A DNA stretch of 64,000 nt from Perognathus longimembris pacificus (GCF_023159225.1 NC_063168.1:65575398-65639397); one strand, 5' to 3'. Counted from the stretch's first letter, positions 1 to 11,784 are shown. A program made the numbers and translations. Notes: generated from the letters alone by a model not told the origin.

Positions 1-529
1 CTGTTGGTCAAGAGAGTGGATTTTCTTGAGAAAGGCTAACACTCATTAATTCATAACTAACATAGAATGGCGGACTTGAAAGCTTGTTAGGAGACGCTCA
101 TATCCAGGCTGATCTCTGTGGAACTGCTACGCATCTTCTCCTGTATGGCTCTTTACAATTCTCTGGTGATCTGTAAGTGGATTTTTCCACTTGTAGCTTC
201 GTGTGCTGTGTAGCAGTTTTGAAATGAAACTTCAACTCTCTAAGTGACCTAAACCTTAACCGTGTGGCTCTAGTTCTCTCTTAGAAATTTTTGGGAAAAT
301 TAACTTTAATAGCCACCTGTCACTTAAGTGAAAAAAGATTCATTATTATTTTCCATAAATAAATCTGCGCCAAAATATATGGTCTACATATCAGCAGGGG
401 GAGGATCCCATTTCTTAGCCATGAAGACAAAACTCTGAGGGTCTAGACTCCAGAATGCAGACTAAACAAGACTGCAGATATTGTTTGTCCATAGAGAGGT
501 GATTCATGGCTTGCTGCATTTGGTAATTT
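1..529. other. Non-coding stretch, nothing recognised
   Basis: AT-rich unique-looking sequence with no open frame of note, no recognisable repeat and no RNA gene that I can identify. Confidence 0.5.
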
Positions 530-542
530 GATAATTTTTCAG

Positions 543-844
543 ATCTTTTTTTAAAAGTGAAGGCCCTGGGGCTTTGAACTCATGGCCTGGGCTCTGTCCC
601 TCAGCTTTTTGCTCAAGGTTAGCACTATACAATTTGAGCCACAGTCCACTTCTGGGGAAAGAGGGCATGTATACATACACATGCATGTGTGTGTGTGCAT
701 GTGTGTATGCGCGCGCTCACGTGTGCGTGTTTAGTTGAACATAAGAGCCTCATGGGCTTTCCTGCCTGAGCTGCCTTCAAACCATGACCCTCAGACCTCA
801 GGCTCCTGAGGAGTTATGATTACAGGCATGAGCCCCCAGCACCT
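543..844 (-). mobile_element. Composite SINE (B1-like left part plus Geo-like right part), minus strand
   Basis: On the minus strand this reads as a B1/7SL-like head (complement of about 735-844) followed by a Geo-like tail (complement of about 560-656). The tail shows the hallmarks of the Geo module, 'ttgctcaaggttagcact' and 'gagccacag' in the top-strand direction. A TG-rich microsatellite (about 680-732) has grown between the halves. Flanking direct repeats of about 13 bp, ga(t/c)aatttttcag, at 530-542 and 845-857 look like the target-site duplication, with one difference, so the copy is not very recent. Confidence 0.8.
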
Positions 845-992
845 GACAATTTTTCAGTTTCTATAACTGGAAGTCTGTCGTTTATCACTCATCCAGTGTC
901 TGGGAAACATATGGTAGCTATGAAGTCTATGAAGGCTGTTGATCTTGTCATATTGATCAACATGGGGAAGGCATTTGGAAATAGAAAGAGTT

Positions 993-1203
993 TAGCCAGG
1001 TGCTGGTGACACATACCTATAATCCTAGCCAAGATCTAAGTATCACCGTTGAAAGCCAGCCCAAGAAGAGAAGACTGAAAATCTTATCTTCAATTAACTA
1101 CCAAAAAGCTGGAAGCAGAGGTGTGGTTCAAGTGGTGGAATGCTAGCCTTGAATAACAAAGATAAGGGACAGTGCCCAGGTCCTACATTCAAGTCCCAGG
1201 GTA
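993..1203 (+). mobile_element. Composite SINE (B1-like plus Geo-like), plus strand
   Basis: The left part begins 'gccaggtgctggtgacac' and runs through a degraded B1-like 'cctataatcctagc' block. The right part carries 'aagctggaagcagaggtg', 'caagtggtggaatgctagcc' and a 'ttcaagtcccaggg' end, which match the Geo-like module of other SINEs in the window. It is diverged, with no clear A-tail. Confidence 0.75.
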
Positions 1204-4089
1204 GTTACATGAGAGGGAGGGGGGAAGAGGGGGTTAGAGGAACAATATATCATTCTCTAACTTTTGTTAAAATATCTCCCTAAGAATACTTTAGACTAAA
1301 AACTACTTTTCAACAGAAGCCTGAATACTAGGAGTAGAAGAACGAAACCATTAACTTCCAAGTTTTTAATGTCAAATGTATAAATGACTGGCAACTGACT
1401 ACATAAAATGCACAAGCCGTCACTAGTAAGTCATAGTACCAACCAGCATCTCTGTTTGTCAACCCATCATAGGCTTCAACGTCACAGCAGCAGACAATGG
1501 CAGAGCCAGTGTTATTGGCACCCTAGTTGTCACAGCTCCTTGCAGAGGAAAGAGGCCCCCGTGGTTAAGTTAAAGAAGTCTTCAAGTGAAGGCTACAGCT
1601 GTTGCCAGGAGATAGACCTTCCCTTCTGGGTATTTTTCTTTGAGGCCTCAATACCTGTTTCATTCCTCTCAGAACAGGCCATCCTGGGGAGTAGCAGCAG
1701 GGAAGAAGACGAAATAGAAAGATCTACGTGAAATGACCACTCTAGTTTTTACTGTAGCTACAAAGTTAGAAGAGCCCTCTTATCCATATTTGCATGCAAT
1801 TTTCCAAGTTTGCTTTAATGGATATGACATTTCATTAATTCTGATTCATTGTGTACTCAAGCCAAAACACATGCAGTTTAGTTCCATTTACTGATAGAAA
1901 ATAGAAGCTGAAAAATTCTAAGTCAGAGTAATAACCGAAGGTGTGTAATTACTCATTACCCAATCAGCTAGCAGGTTCAAAGGGCAAGAATGGTTTAGAG
2001 ATAAATTGCAACTCTTGTGAGTGAATCTGACAGGCTGGGTTACTAGGTGTGTTTCTTTTGATTAATGACACAAGGAAGAAAGGTTTACAAAAGGTGTTTC
2101 CACTGATTCTGCTATTTCTAGGCTGACCCTTAAAATGTTTCTGCCAGTTATCAAGGAAAACATAAATTACAGTGAGCAAAGTGTGAATTTTGTAAAAACA
2201 TACAAAAATGTTACATCCATAACTTCTCTGCTCTAATTAAAAAGAAATTCAAATTGAGAATCCCTAGAATAATGTCAGAATGGGTCATTCTGCTACAGAT
2301 ACCAACTTTCACAGAAAGTGCATTTACTGAAAAAAAAAAAAATACAACACACACTTGGAGCTATTTATCACAACCAGTTAACAAGAGTATGAGTACAGTC
2401 ACCAAGACAGCAATGAGTTCTTACATCTTTCAACATTTTCCTAAGTATTGGTATTTTATATTTGTACATTTGTATATGTAAATAAATTAATCAAATTACT
2501 TTTCCAATTTTTATGACACTCAGATAACTAGAGGTAGAGCAAGTGCTTTGCTATTTGTCATTAAATACTTCTAAAAGAAGCCTGCACTTCAGGAACTTCT
2601 TGTTTAGATACTTTAGTAAGATAACCACAGAACAAAATACAACCTCACTAAACCACAGAACCTGAGTGTCGACACACAGTAGGACTCAGATGAATGGAGA
2701 ATTTGTTCTATAGAGATGGGCTAGACACAAAGGAAGCAAGGCTTGTTCAGGGACTTGAGGATAAACTGGCAGGGGTTCTTCAGAAAGAAAAATTCAGATA
2801 GTAGAGTGACAAAAGTGATCTTGACTTGAGAAGGAGAAAGGATAGCAGCAAAGTGACAATATGATAATTCATATTGGTAAAGATAATTCATATTGGTAAA
2901 GACCTCTTGAGGTAATGGATTAGTTGACATGAAGACCAGGAATTTAACATAGAACTATAGCACTACTGACTCAGGGTTATTGACAACTCTTTGTGGCTCT
3001 TCAGAAACTTTGGTTCTGAACACTGGACTGGAAGGGAGATTAATAGAGCCAGCTGAGAGATGCAAGGGCCTGATGATGAAGGAAAAAGAGTGGAAGCTAG
3101 AGATTTGCCAGAATCCGAGTCAGAACCAGGTATAGGAGGTAATAAAAAAAAATAGAGAGAGATAATAAGACTAGCTCTCAGTTTCTGATTCTGACAAGGA
3201 AGTCAGGACAAAGAAGCAGATACAACGTGGGATAATGAATTCCAGGCAGGAATCTGCACTATGTAGAATGGAGCATGGAACAAATGGGACTGTTGTGCAA
3301 GTAAACATCTGGCACAGGAAGCTCTGATGTGTGGAAGTCAGGAAGAGGTGGCATCCAGAGCGAGGTCTGGGGTATGGATGTGAGTAGCTTGGCATGGCTA
3401 AGTGGATTCCAGCATGAAGGAGAGGCCCATCAATACTATTGTTGAGACAAATCCTCCCTGTTTTCTGCATGGGCAGAAACTTCTTTACTATGCAGCCCCA
3501 TGTTCTGAGCAAACATAGGACTAGCAACCAGGAAGGATGTCAGCATCTATTTATGGAGGACAAGAAAAGTCATGTGTGGAGAGAAAGAATCTCTTAATAT
3601 TCTGCTGAGAAAGTCCAGCAGATGGTCTGTTGGGGCAGAGGTGGTCCTAGAGTCAGGATAGTTGATTTGTGATGAAGGTAATCATGGAATGAGAGAATCA
3701 GTGGAACCTTGGAGAGCATTCAATAGGATGTTGCAAAGGATTTTTAGCCACAGAACTCCTTTTTCTGAAATGAAAACTTGCATGTACATGTGAACAACTA
3801 AGCTGCTCTTTGACAGATAGAGGTGGGGAGATCACAGGACCTCAGGAGCTACCTTCAAGAAGCTCTGCTCGACCAGCTGTCTAACTGTACAGATGACCAT
3901 GCAGAAGCCCAAACTGAGGACCCTAGAAGACACAGCTGTACTGAGACTCAGTGTGGCATTGGGGTCGAAGGCCCTGCGGCCCAGACCAGCACAAGTACAG
4001 AGTAGAACTCTGTACCACATCATTCCGAGAAGACACACAAGGGAATATTATTGGAAGTCCTGAAAATCTATAAAATGTGTCCTTTCCAA

Positions 4090-4091
<2 letters not shown>
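1204..4091. other. Non-coding stretch with few landmarks
   Basis: No gene recognised. An open frame of 107 codons at 1408-1731 has no family resemblance that I can name. A perfect 19 bp tandem duplication lies at 2863-2900. The remainder is unique-looking sequence with frequent stops in all frames. Confidence 0.5.
2863..2900. repeat. Perfect 19 bp tandem duplication
   Basis: Two adjacent identical copies (2863-2881 and 2882-2900) of the unit gataattcatattggtaaa. This is a local slippage-type duplication with no evident function. Confidence 0.9.
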
Positions 4092-4157
<66 letters not shown>

Positions 4158-4186
4158 AAGGGAGAGAGAGAAAGAGAGAGAGAGGA
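4092..4186. repeat. (AC)n microsatellite followed by (GA)-rich tract
   Basis: About 31 uninterrupted AC units at 4092-4154, followed after CCAAGG by a GA-rich tract to about 4186. Several apparent open frames on both strands (Thr-His or Cys-Val runs) are artefacts of this repeat. Confidence 0.95.
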
Positions 4187-4189
4187 ATG

Positions 4190-5710
4190 GAGAGAAAGGA
4201 CTTATCCTCAGAAATGTGGCCAAATCTAAGGAGGAGTGTCAGATAGGAGGAAAAGTGCTTCGACTCATCCTCCATACCAGTTGTAGGCAACATTCATAGG
4301 ATTTTCCTGCCACCCCCAGGGAAGTGATCCTGCTCCTCTGGTCCCCTCAGCTCCAGCAGGTTGTTCTCAGCTACCAGTCTCCAAGCAGCCTGGCACATGT
4401 CACAGCAGAGGCCTCCCTACAAAGCCCCTGCTCCAGACCTCATCCCTACAGAGTGTTCTGCAGAGCCCAAATCTGCACAGCTCTAGTTTCAGGGACAGGT
4501 TGCCCTGGGGCCTTCTCCCACTTTTGAGAAGAAAGCAAGAGTCTAATTTGCTGTGAACTGTCATGAGCAATAAAACGTTCATTAACTTTAATTGTAAACA
4601 CCTTAAGCCCCAATCATTGTAATGAAAGGATAAATTGAAAAATCAAGGTTTAAGTACCCTTTTAAAATTTCATATCTTCTGCCTTCACCTGGCCTCTTAA
4701 ACCAGACCAAGTCAGATTAAGCAGTGAGCCAAGTCTATGTTCCTACCAACTGCAAGCCAGCTTTCAAAGTCTAACATAGTTTCTCCCAGGAAACTGCAAA
4801 AGTAATCTCCCTTCTCATGGTACTAACCATGCTTTGTGGAGCTCCGAATAAAGGCAGTTATGCTTCCTATGTAATCTGTTTTACTTTTCCCACCTGGACT
4901 TTCCAGTCAATCAGCGTCATCTGTCATTCCTATCATTTTAGCCACAGTGATAGTGACTCATGCCCAACCATGGCTCCCAAACAATTATAAGGGAATTGAA
5001 TGCTTTAAATAAAATCCAGTAAAAAAAATTTCCATAAGATCTGAAGATCTTTTGTTTTTATTTACTCTATATCTAATACTAGACTGCAGCGCATACAGAA
5101 GAATTCAAGTAGCTCAAGCACTATTTTGCTTTACAACCTCACCCTTAACACTAATTATTCATGTGTCTGCTTGCTTGATATGTACATATAGCAGTGGAGT
5201 ACCTGAGTTAAGAAACACAATTTTACGCTTTAAATTCTTTATCTCTCTCTAGGAAAATACTCCGGTTCTTCATGTACTAGAATTTGGGAAAGTCATAATC
5301 AGTGGCTATGTGTCAAGAGAGAGCTTAAGATAGTTTTAAATCTATGTTTCTAACCCAAAAGCAGGCATGCAAGTCATCAAGAAAAGAAACTTCATTGCAA
5401 CCACATGTCTGTGGGCAAAGTGAAGTGGGAATGCACTCAGGAGCTGGGGGCTCAGCCTGTCAGACAAATCCAAAGGCACAAGTCCCATAATTCCTGCTTT
5501 ATGCTCACTGTGATTAGAATCGTAATTGAAAACTTCCTCTCCATAGATTGTAATGTCTTCATTTGTACAAATGATGACTCTGACTTTTTCTGCCCTGAAA
5601 CTACTGATTAATTATCTGCACTACTTAGAATGAATGATTCCTCCAACAACAAACTGGCTTACTTCGTACTGATACATCTAGTCCTAGTTCTCAAACTAAA
5701 AACTCTTCTA
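4190..5710. other. Non-coding stretch, nothing recognised
   Basis: No gene, RNA or repeat family identified. Short open frames (60-82 codons) show no recognisable domain. Confidence 0.5.
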
Positions 5711-5713
5711 TTT

Positions 5714-5873
5714 ACAGAAAGGGGGAGGGAGAAAGAAGAAAAGGAGAAGAAGGAGGAAGAGGAGAAGGAAGAGGGAAAAAAAAGAATAAAGAAGGAAGGT
5801 GAAAAGGAGGAGGAGGGGGGAGGAAGAGGAGAATGAGAAGGAAGAGGAGGAAGAGAAAGAGGAGGAGAAGTTG
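5714..5873. repeat. Polypurine GGA/GAA low-complexity tract
   Basis: About 160 bp of almost pure purine on the plus strand, made of irregular GGAGAA and GGAAGA units. It generates spurious Lys/Glu-rich and Ser/Leu/Pro-rich open frames on the two strands. Confidence 0.9.
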
Positions 5874-6246
5874 TGATGGCTCTGTAATGTGGAAGCCGAG
5901 CATGCTGAACCATACTTCCTGAAAATCCCTTTATTGTATTGTCTTGATAGAATGAGCTCAGAGATTCTGAAGCAGGATGGAAGGAAAACAGAAGCCATTT
6001 TGTAGCTAAAACATTTGTGACATCATTATAGAAGTCTAGCTTATGCTTGTAGGGTTTCAACTACATGCAATTTTAGCATGCTTGAGATCCTTCTTTTCTG
6101 TCTGTCTCCAACTTCAAATGTAAAGGTAGCCTGCAAACTATAACTTAGTCACATCACCATTGCAAGCCAATTGCCTGTATACTAAATCCATAGATAGATA
6201 ACAGATGATAGATACAAAAGTAAATATATGACAAATAGATGGATAG

Positions 6247-6283
6247 ATATAAAATAGAGAGAGAGAAAGAGAAAGAGAAAGAG
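6247..6283. repeat. Short (GA)n / (GAAA)n tract
   Basis: GAGAGAGAGAAAGAGAAAGAG type low-complexity sequence, preceded by GATA-rich sequence at 6190-6250. Confidence 0.8.
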
Positions 6284-6559
6284 ACCACTGGTCTACTGGT
6301 TCTCTGGTTGACCTTCTAATGATACAGAAGCTTTCTGCAGAATAGTGCTCACTCATGGTGACTGTCTAGACCTGTACTTGTGCATGCAGAGTGCTGGGCC
6401 CCCTTTTATTTAAATCTTCTTTTGCAACTAAAAATGTGTAGTGAGGAAACGGAGTTAAATTCTACTTTCCTGCTTCATTTTTAAATTTTATTTTCTTATG
6501 CATTATGGGGTCCATTCTGGCTTTGAACATAGGCTCTGAAAGTGTTTTAGCCTATGTAA

Positions 6560-6622
6560 CCTTTGGATCCAGGCCATTTAATTTCTAAATCTCAATTTTC
6601 TCATCAGTAAGATGGCATAATA

Positions 6623-6677
<55 letters not shown>

Positions 6678-6835
6678 AGGGTCTCACAATATATCTTAGG
6701 CTGGCTTCAAACTTATGATTCTCCTGCTTTAGCTTCTCTGTTGCTGTGATTACAAGTGTACACCCCCACCCCCAGCTTTAAAAAGTTAATAGAAAGATTA
6801 AATGACATAATGCATATAACACATACACCCAAGCA
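6560..6835 (+). mobile_element. Ancient MIR-like SINE split by a B1-like insertion and a (CT)n repeat
   Basis: 6560-6624 resembles the MIR core (ctcaattttctcatcagtaa, then gatggcataatagtac). The expected continuation, gattaaatgacataatg, reappears at about 6797. Between them lie a pure (CT)n microsatellite (6625-6674) and a B1-like element in minus orientation (about 6676-6778, 'gtctcacaatatatc', 'ggctggcttcaaactt', 'tgtgattacaagtgtaca'). The MIR assignment rests on remembered consensus. Confidence 0.6.
6625..6674. repeat. (CT)n microsatellite
   Basis: About 25 uninterrupted CT units. On the minus strand this is a GA tract and may derive from the tail region of the adjacent minus-strand B1-like element. 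Confidence 0.95.
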
Positions 6836-7694
6836 TGAAAGCCTTTACCTTCCTTTCCCAACTTCCACGCTGGATCTATTGTTCCATTTCCTCCTATAGT
6901 CATTCATTCTCAACAAACTCAGCCTGAGTTTGGCCTCCCTCTTCGTGCCTCCTACTCTGGTACCAATAGCATAACACCTGTTCTGGGCATCCCATCAGCT
7001 AGACTTTATGTATTCAGATTAGGAAACAAGCATTATTTCCTCACATTAATAAGATCTGCATTTACCTAGCACTTCACCTCACCCCATGCACTCTGACCTA
7101 CATTCCCTCGCCAGATGTTGTGGATTCAATGGATTGGACACAGCCTGGAATCAAGCTGTACTTTCAAAAGCATCCATCTTGTTTCATAGCTGTAGTCAAC
7201 AGCAGTTAGAATGGCCAGGAACCACATAGAGATGTCAACAAATAGGCTAGCATTTTGTTGTTCTTTTTTTAAAAAAAAATCAGAAATACTGGTGATTCTA
7301 ATAGTCCCTAACTTGTATCAAAGAAGTGATCATCTTGCCATTGTTAAAGGAAACCAATAATAAGTGGGGCAGGGGAGCAATCAATGCTTGACTGCTGGAG
7401 TCATGGGTGATCTGCAGGAAAATTCAAGTGGTTGCAGAACAGAAAACAGTCTTCTTGTCACCAACATGGAGGCTGTGGGCAGGTCCAGGATGGGCTACCA
7501 AACCAGCCACAACGTTTGGCAAGACAACAATGGCATTCTGAAACAAAGATAACAAGATGAAGCACCTCTAAAATGCCAAAAAAAAAAAAAAGTCAGTAAC
7601 TTCTCTCTGAATTCTAATATTAACTGATTTATGTATGCATTGTGTTTTTAAGATACTACATTATTTGCACAATTATTCAAAGGAAGTTTGGGTT

Positions 7695-7977
7695 TGGGTA
7701 ATTATACATTTTTTCAACATGTGTTAGAAAATCAGTGTCCACTCAATGTACAAGTAGGAAAACGGAAGCAGGTAAATTGAGGGTTGGGAGAGAAGGGAAA
7801 ATGATAAAAGGAGTGGCATCAATTTAAGATACATTATACTCACAAACTAACATGCTTGTGAGTATAATATGCTCAAATATAACCTTCCTAAAGAAAATAT
7901 GAATAAAAACATTGTTGCAAATAATAAAAAGGGAAAATTGATAGTTAAACTAAAAATAATAATATAAAATAAAAAAA
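7695..7977 (+). mobile_element. L1 3'-end remnant (3' UTR), plus strand
   Basis: The 'ggaagcaggtaaattgaggg', 'ggagtggcatcaat' and terminal A-rich AATAAAA features resemble the 3' UTR tail of the L1 at 11785-12411. It contains a perfect 13 bp inverted repeat (7833-7845 with 7856-7868). Its A-rich tail abuts the next SINE. Confidence 0.5.
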
Positions 7978-7978
7978 T

Positions 7979-8206
7979 TAGCCGGGTACTGGTGGTTTAC
8001 GCCTACAATCCTAGCTACTCAGGAGGCTGAGATCTGAGGATTACTTTCTATGCCAGCTTGGGCAGGAAAGTCCGTGAAACTCTCATCTCCAAGTAAGTAC
8101 CAAAAATCTGAAAGTGGAACTTTGACTTAATTAGTAGAGCACTATCCTTGAGCAAAAAGGCTCAGGGACTGGATCTAGGCCCTTAGTTCAAGCCCCAGAA
8201 TGTGCG
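7979..8206 (+). mobile_element. Composite SINE (B1-like plus Geo-like), plus strand
   Basis: Starts 'agccgggtactggtggttt', followed by 'acaatcctagctactcagg', 'aggctgagatctgaggatta' and 'gccagcttgggcaggaaag' (B1-like). The second half carries 'gagcactatccttgagcaaa', 'aaggctcagggactgg' and 'ttcaagccccag' (Geo-like). An AC-rich microsatellite replaces the usual A-tail. Confidence 0.85.
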
Positions 8207-8264
8207 CACACGCACACACACTTACAACACACACACACATATACACACACTCTCACACACGCAC
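8205..8264. repeat. Imperfect (AC)n microsatellite at a SINE 3' end
   Basis: Interrupted CA/CG/TA dinucleotide repeats directly after the SINE body. Confidence 0.85.
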
Positions 8265-9088
8265 GCATCAATACATGGATGGATGTACAGGATTTTTATC
8301 TTTATCTATATGAATGGCCAGAGGACATCTAGCTTTGCAGACTCTTTACTAATATTCCCAGGTCCTTCTGGGGTCCCCTATACATACCCTTAAGTGCAAG
8401 TCAGGTCTCAAGGTAAATTACCCTGCCCTGAGGTAACAAAGAGGGAATGAATATAAATACATGTTTAAAAAGCCACTTAGAAGTGTTCACCTCAAATGCC
8501 ATTGAAAATGGATTAACCCTGGATTTAAAAGTATTGTTTGTCAAGGTTCAAAGACTGGTGTTAAACCTACAACATGAAATAGGGCTAAATAGGCAATTCT
8601 CTCTGTATATAGGTATAAACAGTTATCTAGGAGATCTGTTTTGAGTTCAAATCATATTTCTCACTGTAGAAATAATAATGAAAAGAAATTTAGTAAGATC
8701 CCCATGTTTTTATATTAAAGCCAAATTGACCAGGAGCGGAAAATATCTGGAAGCTTCTGGAACAGACAGACATGAGCAAAAATTCACTGTGAGAGTACTA
8801 TATAATGCGATTGGAGTATATGCTCCATTTTTCTTAGAGTAATGAACTCTTAAATTTCACTGCATCTCAGAGCAAAATCTGGGGGCCTCCTTAGAGAATT
8901 TCCTGAAATCCTTTACACTTCCAGATAGACCGCTCCAGGGAAAATGGTTGATAAAGTATTGGGCATTGTTATAGAAAGATCTAAAATCAAAATACAAAAT
9001 AAACTTCTACTCAAACTGAAGAATCTGAGGCATTCACCCCAGGATACTGTCTGTGTTCACTACTATATTGCTACCATATTAAAATAAT
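8265..9088. other. Non-coding stretch, nothing recognised
   Basis: Unique-looking AT-rich sequence with no reading frame longer than about 65 codons and no named repeat. Confidence 0.5.
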
Positions 9089-9160
9089 ACAAAATAATAA
9101 TATAAAAAATAATAATATAAAATAAAAAAATTAGCTGGGTACTGGTGGTTTAATTATTTT
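9089..9160. mobile_element. 72 bp insertion copying an L1-tail/SINE junction
   Basis: About 45 bp (9108-9152) repeat, with one C/T difference, the junction of the L1 A-rich tail and SINE head at 7955-7999. The insert is flanked by a perfect 13 bp direct repeat atattaaaataat (9076-9088 and 9161-9173). It looks like a very short retro-insertion or templated repair patch. Local AT richness makes the flanking repeat less decisive. Confidence 0.6.
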
Positions 9161-9173
9161 ATATTAAAATAAT

Positions 9174-10012
9174 TTAAATTCGAACAAGATCAGGCCTGAG
9201 AAAGAAGACAGAGTTTTAGCTGGCCAGAAAATCCCATATATAGAAAGACAAGCTAGCTATCCTCTCTTACCTCTTTCTGGTATAACATGCCCTTATGACT
9301 TCATAATTACATCACTATTAATAAGTGTAATAGAAGGACCCTTTAAGCCTATAGAGGCTAAAGCTTTGAAAGATTTAACTTACATTCAGAGAGTCCTGTT
9401 TAATGTACAGGATTTGTTTCTTTCCTCCCCTCACCCCTCCAAGACTTGAAGAAGAAAGGCATATTTCCTCTCTCAGAGACTGATCTGCATTGGAAAGATT
9501 ATTTTTAATTCTCCTGAGTCTTAACTTTCTCTTTGACAAACACCCTTCATCAAAGGACATTGTTTGCCTAGGAAGTGCATTGTCTGCCATGGCAGGCAGA
9601 GAATGAGGACTATTCAGATATGGAAAACAATGTGTATTCAGATTCCCCTGAATACAATCAAGGAGGCCTTGTTTCCTAGTAAGGAGTGATGATTCTGAAC
9701 ATCTTCTCAGGCCTACTCAAGATGTGTGTAGTCTTAAAAGAGCTCATTCCATTACCCAACTTGACCTCTGAACTTCTCCAGTGAGGGTGCCACCGCCACT
9801 CCATATCAGATCTTCCTAGTGGCTAGTGTTCTCTGGTTGGTCCAGCATACTTCTTGAGACTAGGACATTGTGTGCTAGTGACATGTGTGGCCTCTCAAAT
9901 CATATACATACTATGGCAAAAAAGTATGTACTAACAGAGAGCAGCAGCCAATGCAATCCAGCCCCTTGTCTATGTTTAAAGAGCTAAGTCAGGAATATGA
10001 AAGTTCGAAAGG
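9174..10012. other. Non-coding stretch, nothing recognised
   Basis: No gene or named repeat identified. Confidence 0.5.
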
Positions 10013-10330
10013 CAGGCCAAGCTAGCAGCCGAAGCCTGCAATCCTAGCTACTGGGGAAAAAAGAGATTGAGGGATTGTGATTTGAGCCAGCTTTGGCATA
10101 AAAATTCATGAGATGCCATTTCAACCAATAGCTGGGCTCACTGATGTCCCTCGGTCATCCCTAGTGACATGAGGAAGCACAGGTAGGGGGATTACAGTCC
10201 AGGAGGGTGGGGGTCTAGGCTGGCATTATTCAAAACCCTATCCTAAAATAACCCAACATAAAAGGAGGCTGAAGGCATAGGTCATGCAGTAGAGCATCTG
10301 CCAAGCCAGGCAGCAACCCTGAGAGCAAGA
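10013..10330 (+). mobile_element. Trimeric SINE: two B1-like units plus an ID-like unit
   Basis: Unit one (about 10013-10130) has 'gcctgcaatcctagctact'. Unit two (about 10131-10250) has 'gggggattacagtccagga' and a degraded pol III box region. The ID-like third unit (about 10258-10325) has 'ggctgaaggcataggtcatg' and 'agagcatctgccaagcc'. The same order is seen at 16722-17022 and in shorter form at 22268-22460. Confidence 0.65.
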
Positions 10331-10331
10331 G

Positions 10332-10450
10332 AAACTATAGCTACCAGTCAGAAGTGAGTACAGAATAAATGCCTACAGGAAGTTAAACTGCAGCTACCAT
10401 CAGAGGTGAGTATAGAATCAATGACTAAGAAGTCAAACCGCAGTGGCCAC
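10332..10450. repeat. Diverged tandem repeat of about 50-53 bp
   Basis: Copy one spans 10332-10384, copy two 10385-10434, and a third partial copy begins at 10435. All start aaac(t/c)(a/g) and share gctacca, tcagaagtgagta / tcagaggtgagta and agaat(a/c)aatg. It follows the SINE directly. Confidence 0.75.
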
Positions 10451-11784
10451 AGTCTAGATTATAATTTCCAGTGTCAGAAATAAGCCAGGCAAACGAACAA
10501 TGGTTTATAATTTACAAACAACTGCTGCAAGTTTGTCCACTTCCACCTCCCTCCAAAAAGCTGTTCTAGATCATTCCATTCATACTCACAACTTTATAAA
10601 CAGTGTGTTCTGGGCCACAAAGTCCCAGAGGACAGTGACAGATTGGTTGCTTATAGCATGTGAATGTGGCTCATTGGCAGGACAGGATATCAGTGAGCAG
10701 ACACCAAGCGATCAGCAAGCGCGGTTGGGAAGTTCATCCCAGGGATGGATTCCCAAACCCTAGAAGTGGAACCCTGGGAACCTATAGTGAGATCCAAAGT
10801 AAAGCCCCAGTCCTCCTCACTGCCATGCTGAAGTGCCCAGGAGACCTCAAGGAAGACAAGAATGAGGGCTCTTTTTTGTTTTTCCAGGTAAACCAGCTAA
10901 TATCGTGGCTATGTATCTGGAAAGAAAATCTTCACTGAGGTTGTGAGGGAAGCAAAAGGAGAGCCACATGAACTCAAAACAGCCGGTGGACATTTTATCC
11001 CTTTTCTATAAACAATGTTTGGGCTCTGTAGGAGGTCAGGAATGGCACCTATCAGGATGACACGTCATATTGATAACACCTCCTCCCCATGGGGAAACCT
11101 CTGAGAACAGAGCTGGGAGCAGCCAGTTAGAGCTTACCCCGAATCCCTTGGCCATATTTGGTCCTGCTTTCATGTCATTAATAGCCTTCATCCACACTGT
11201 ACTACAGTGTATCATAAACTTCTTTTGACATGAGATGATCATCATTGTTCTCCAAAGCAAATATTCCACTCTGTTATGAGACCTGCTTGACAATTTCGAA
11301 GGATTTTTTTTCATTGTCTCATGCTTTCGGTTTCCATGAAAAATCCTTCTTACTTAGCCTCTAGAGATTCCAAGCTTTCGCCGTATTGCCCCCCAAATTA
11401 TTAACATTTTAATCTTGCTTTAATTAACTCCTACTCCAATGGGATAAAACTGACAGGATCGGAGTTTGCATACCAGAAGCTAAAAAATCTGGCATAGTTG
11501 ATTAGCAGCTGAAAACAACTGTGGAGATGAGGGCAAACCTCCAGGCAAATACAACCACAACAAGAGGAGACATGCGAAAACTGTCAGTTCTTTGCTTCAT
11601 CATTCCCTCTCTGGCCCTGCCCCTCCCCTTTCATTATTTGAAGGATGCCAAGTCCCTAAATCTGAAGACAGGAGACTCCTCTGGCAGGGAAGGGACCCTA
11701 ATATCATTTATCTCTCAGAAGCATAAAAATTTAACACAGCTCCTCAAAACAAGTCGCTGAAACACTAAAAGTCAGAATACAGTA
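10451..11784. other. Non-coding stretch, nothing recognised
   Basis: Open frames of 79-92 codons (10500-10763, 10660-10938, 11036-11314 minus, 11521-11760) lack recognisable domains. About 11380-11460 is AT-rich and unique-looking. Confidence 0.45.

Noticed and set aside
1408..1731. 107-codon plus-strand frame
   Set aside because: Composition and residues resemble no known family; no promoter, splice or conservation evidence.
3923..4299. Open frames on both strands across the AC repeat
   Set aside because: Thr-His and Cys-Val runs are microsatellite translation.
5659..6060. 133-codon and overlapping minus-strand frames
   Set aside because: Produced by the polypurine tract at 5714-5873; low-complexity Ser/Pro/Leu only.
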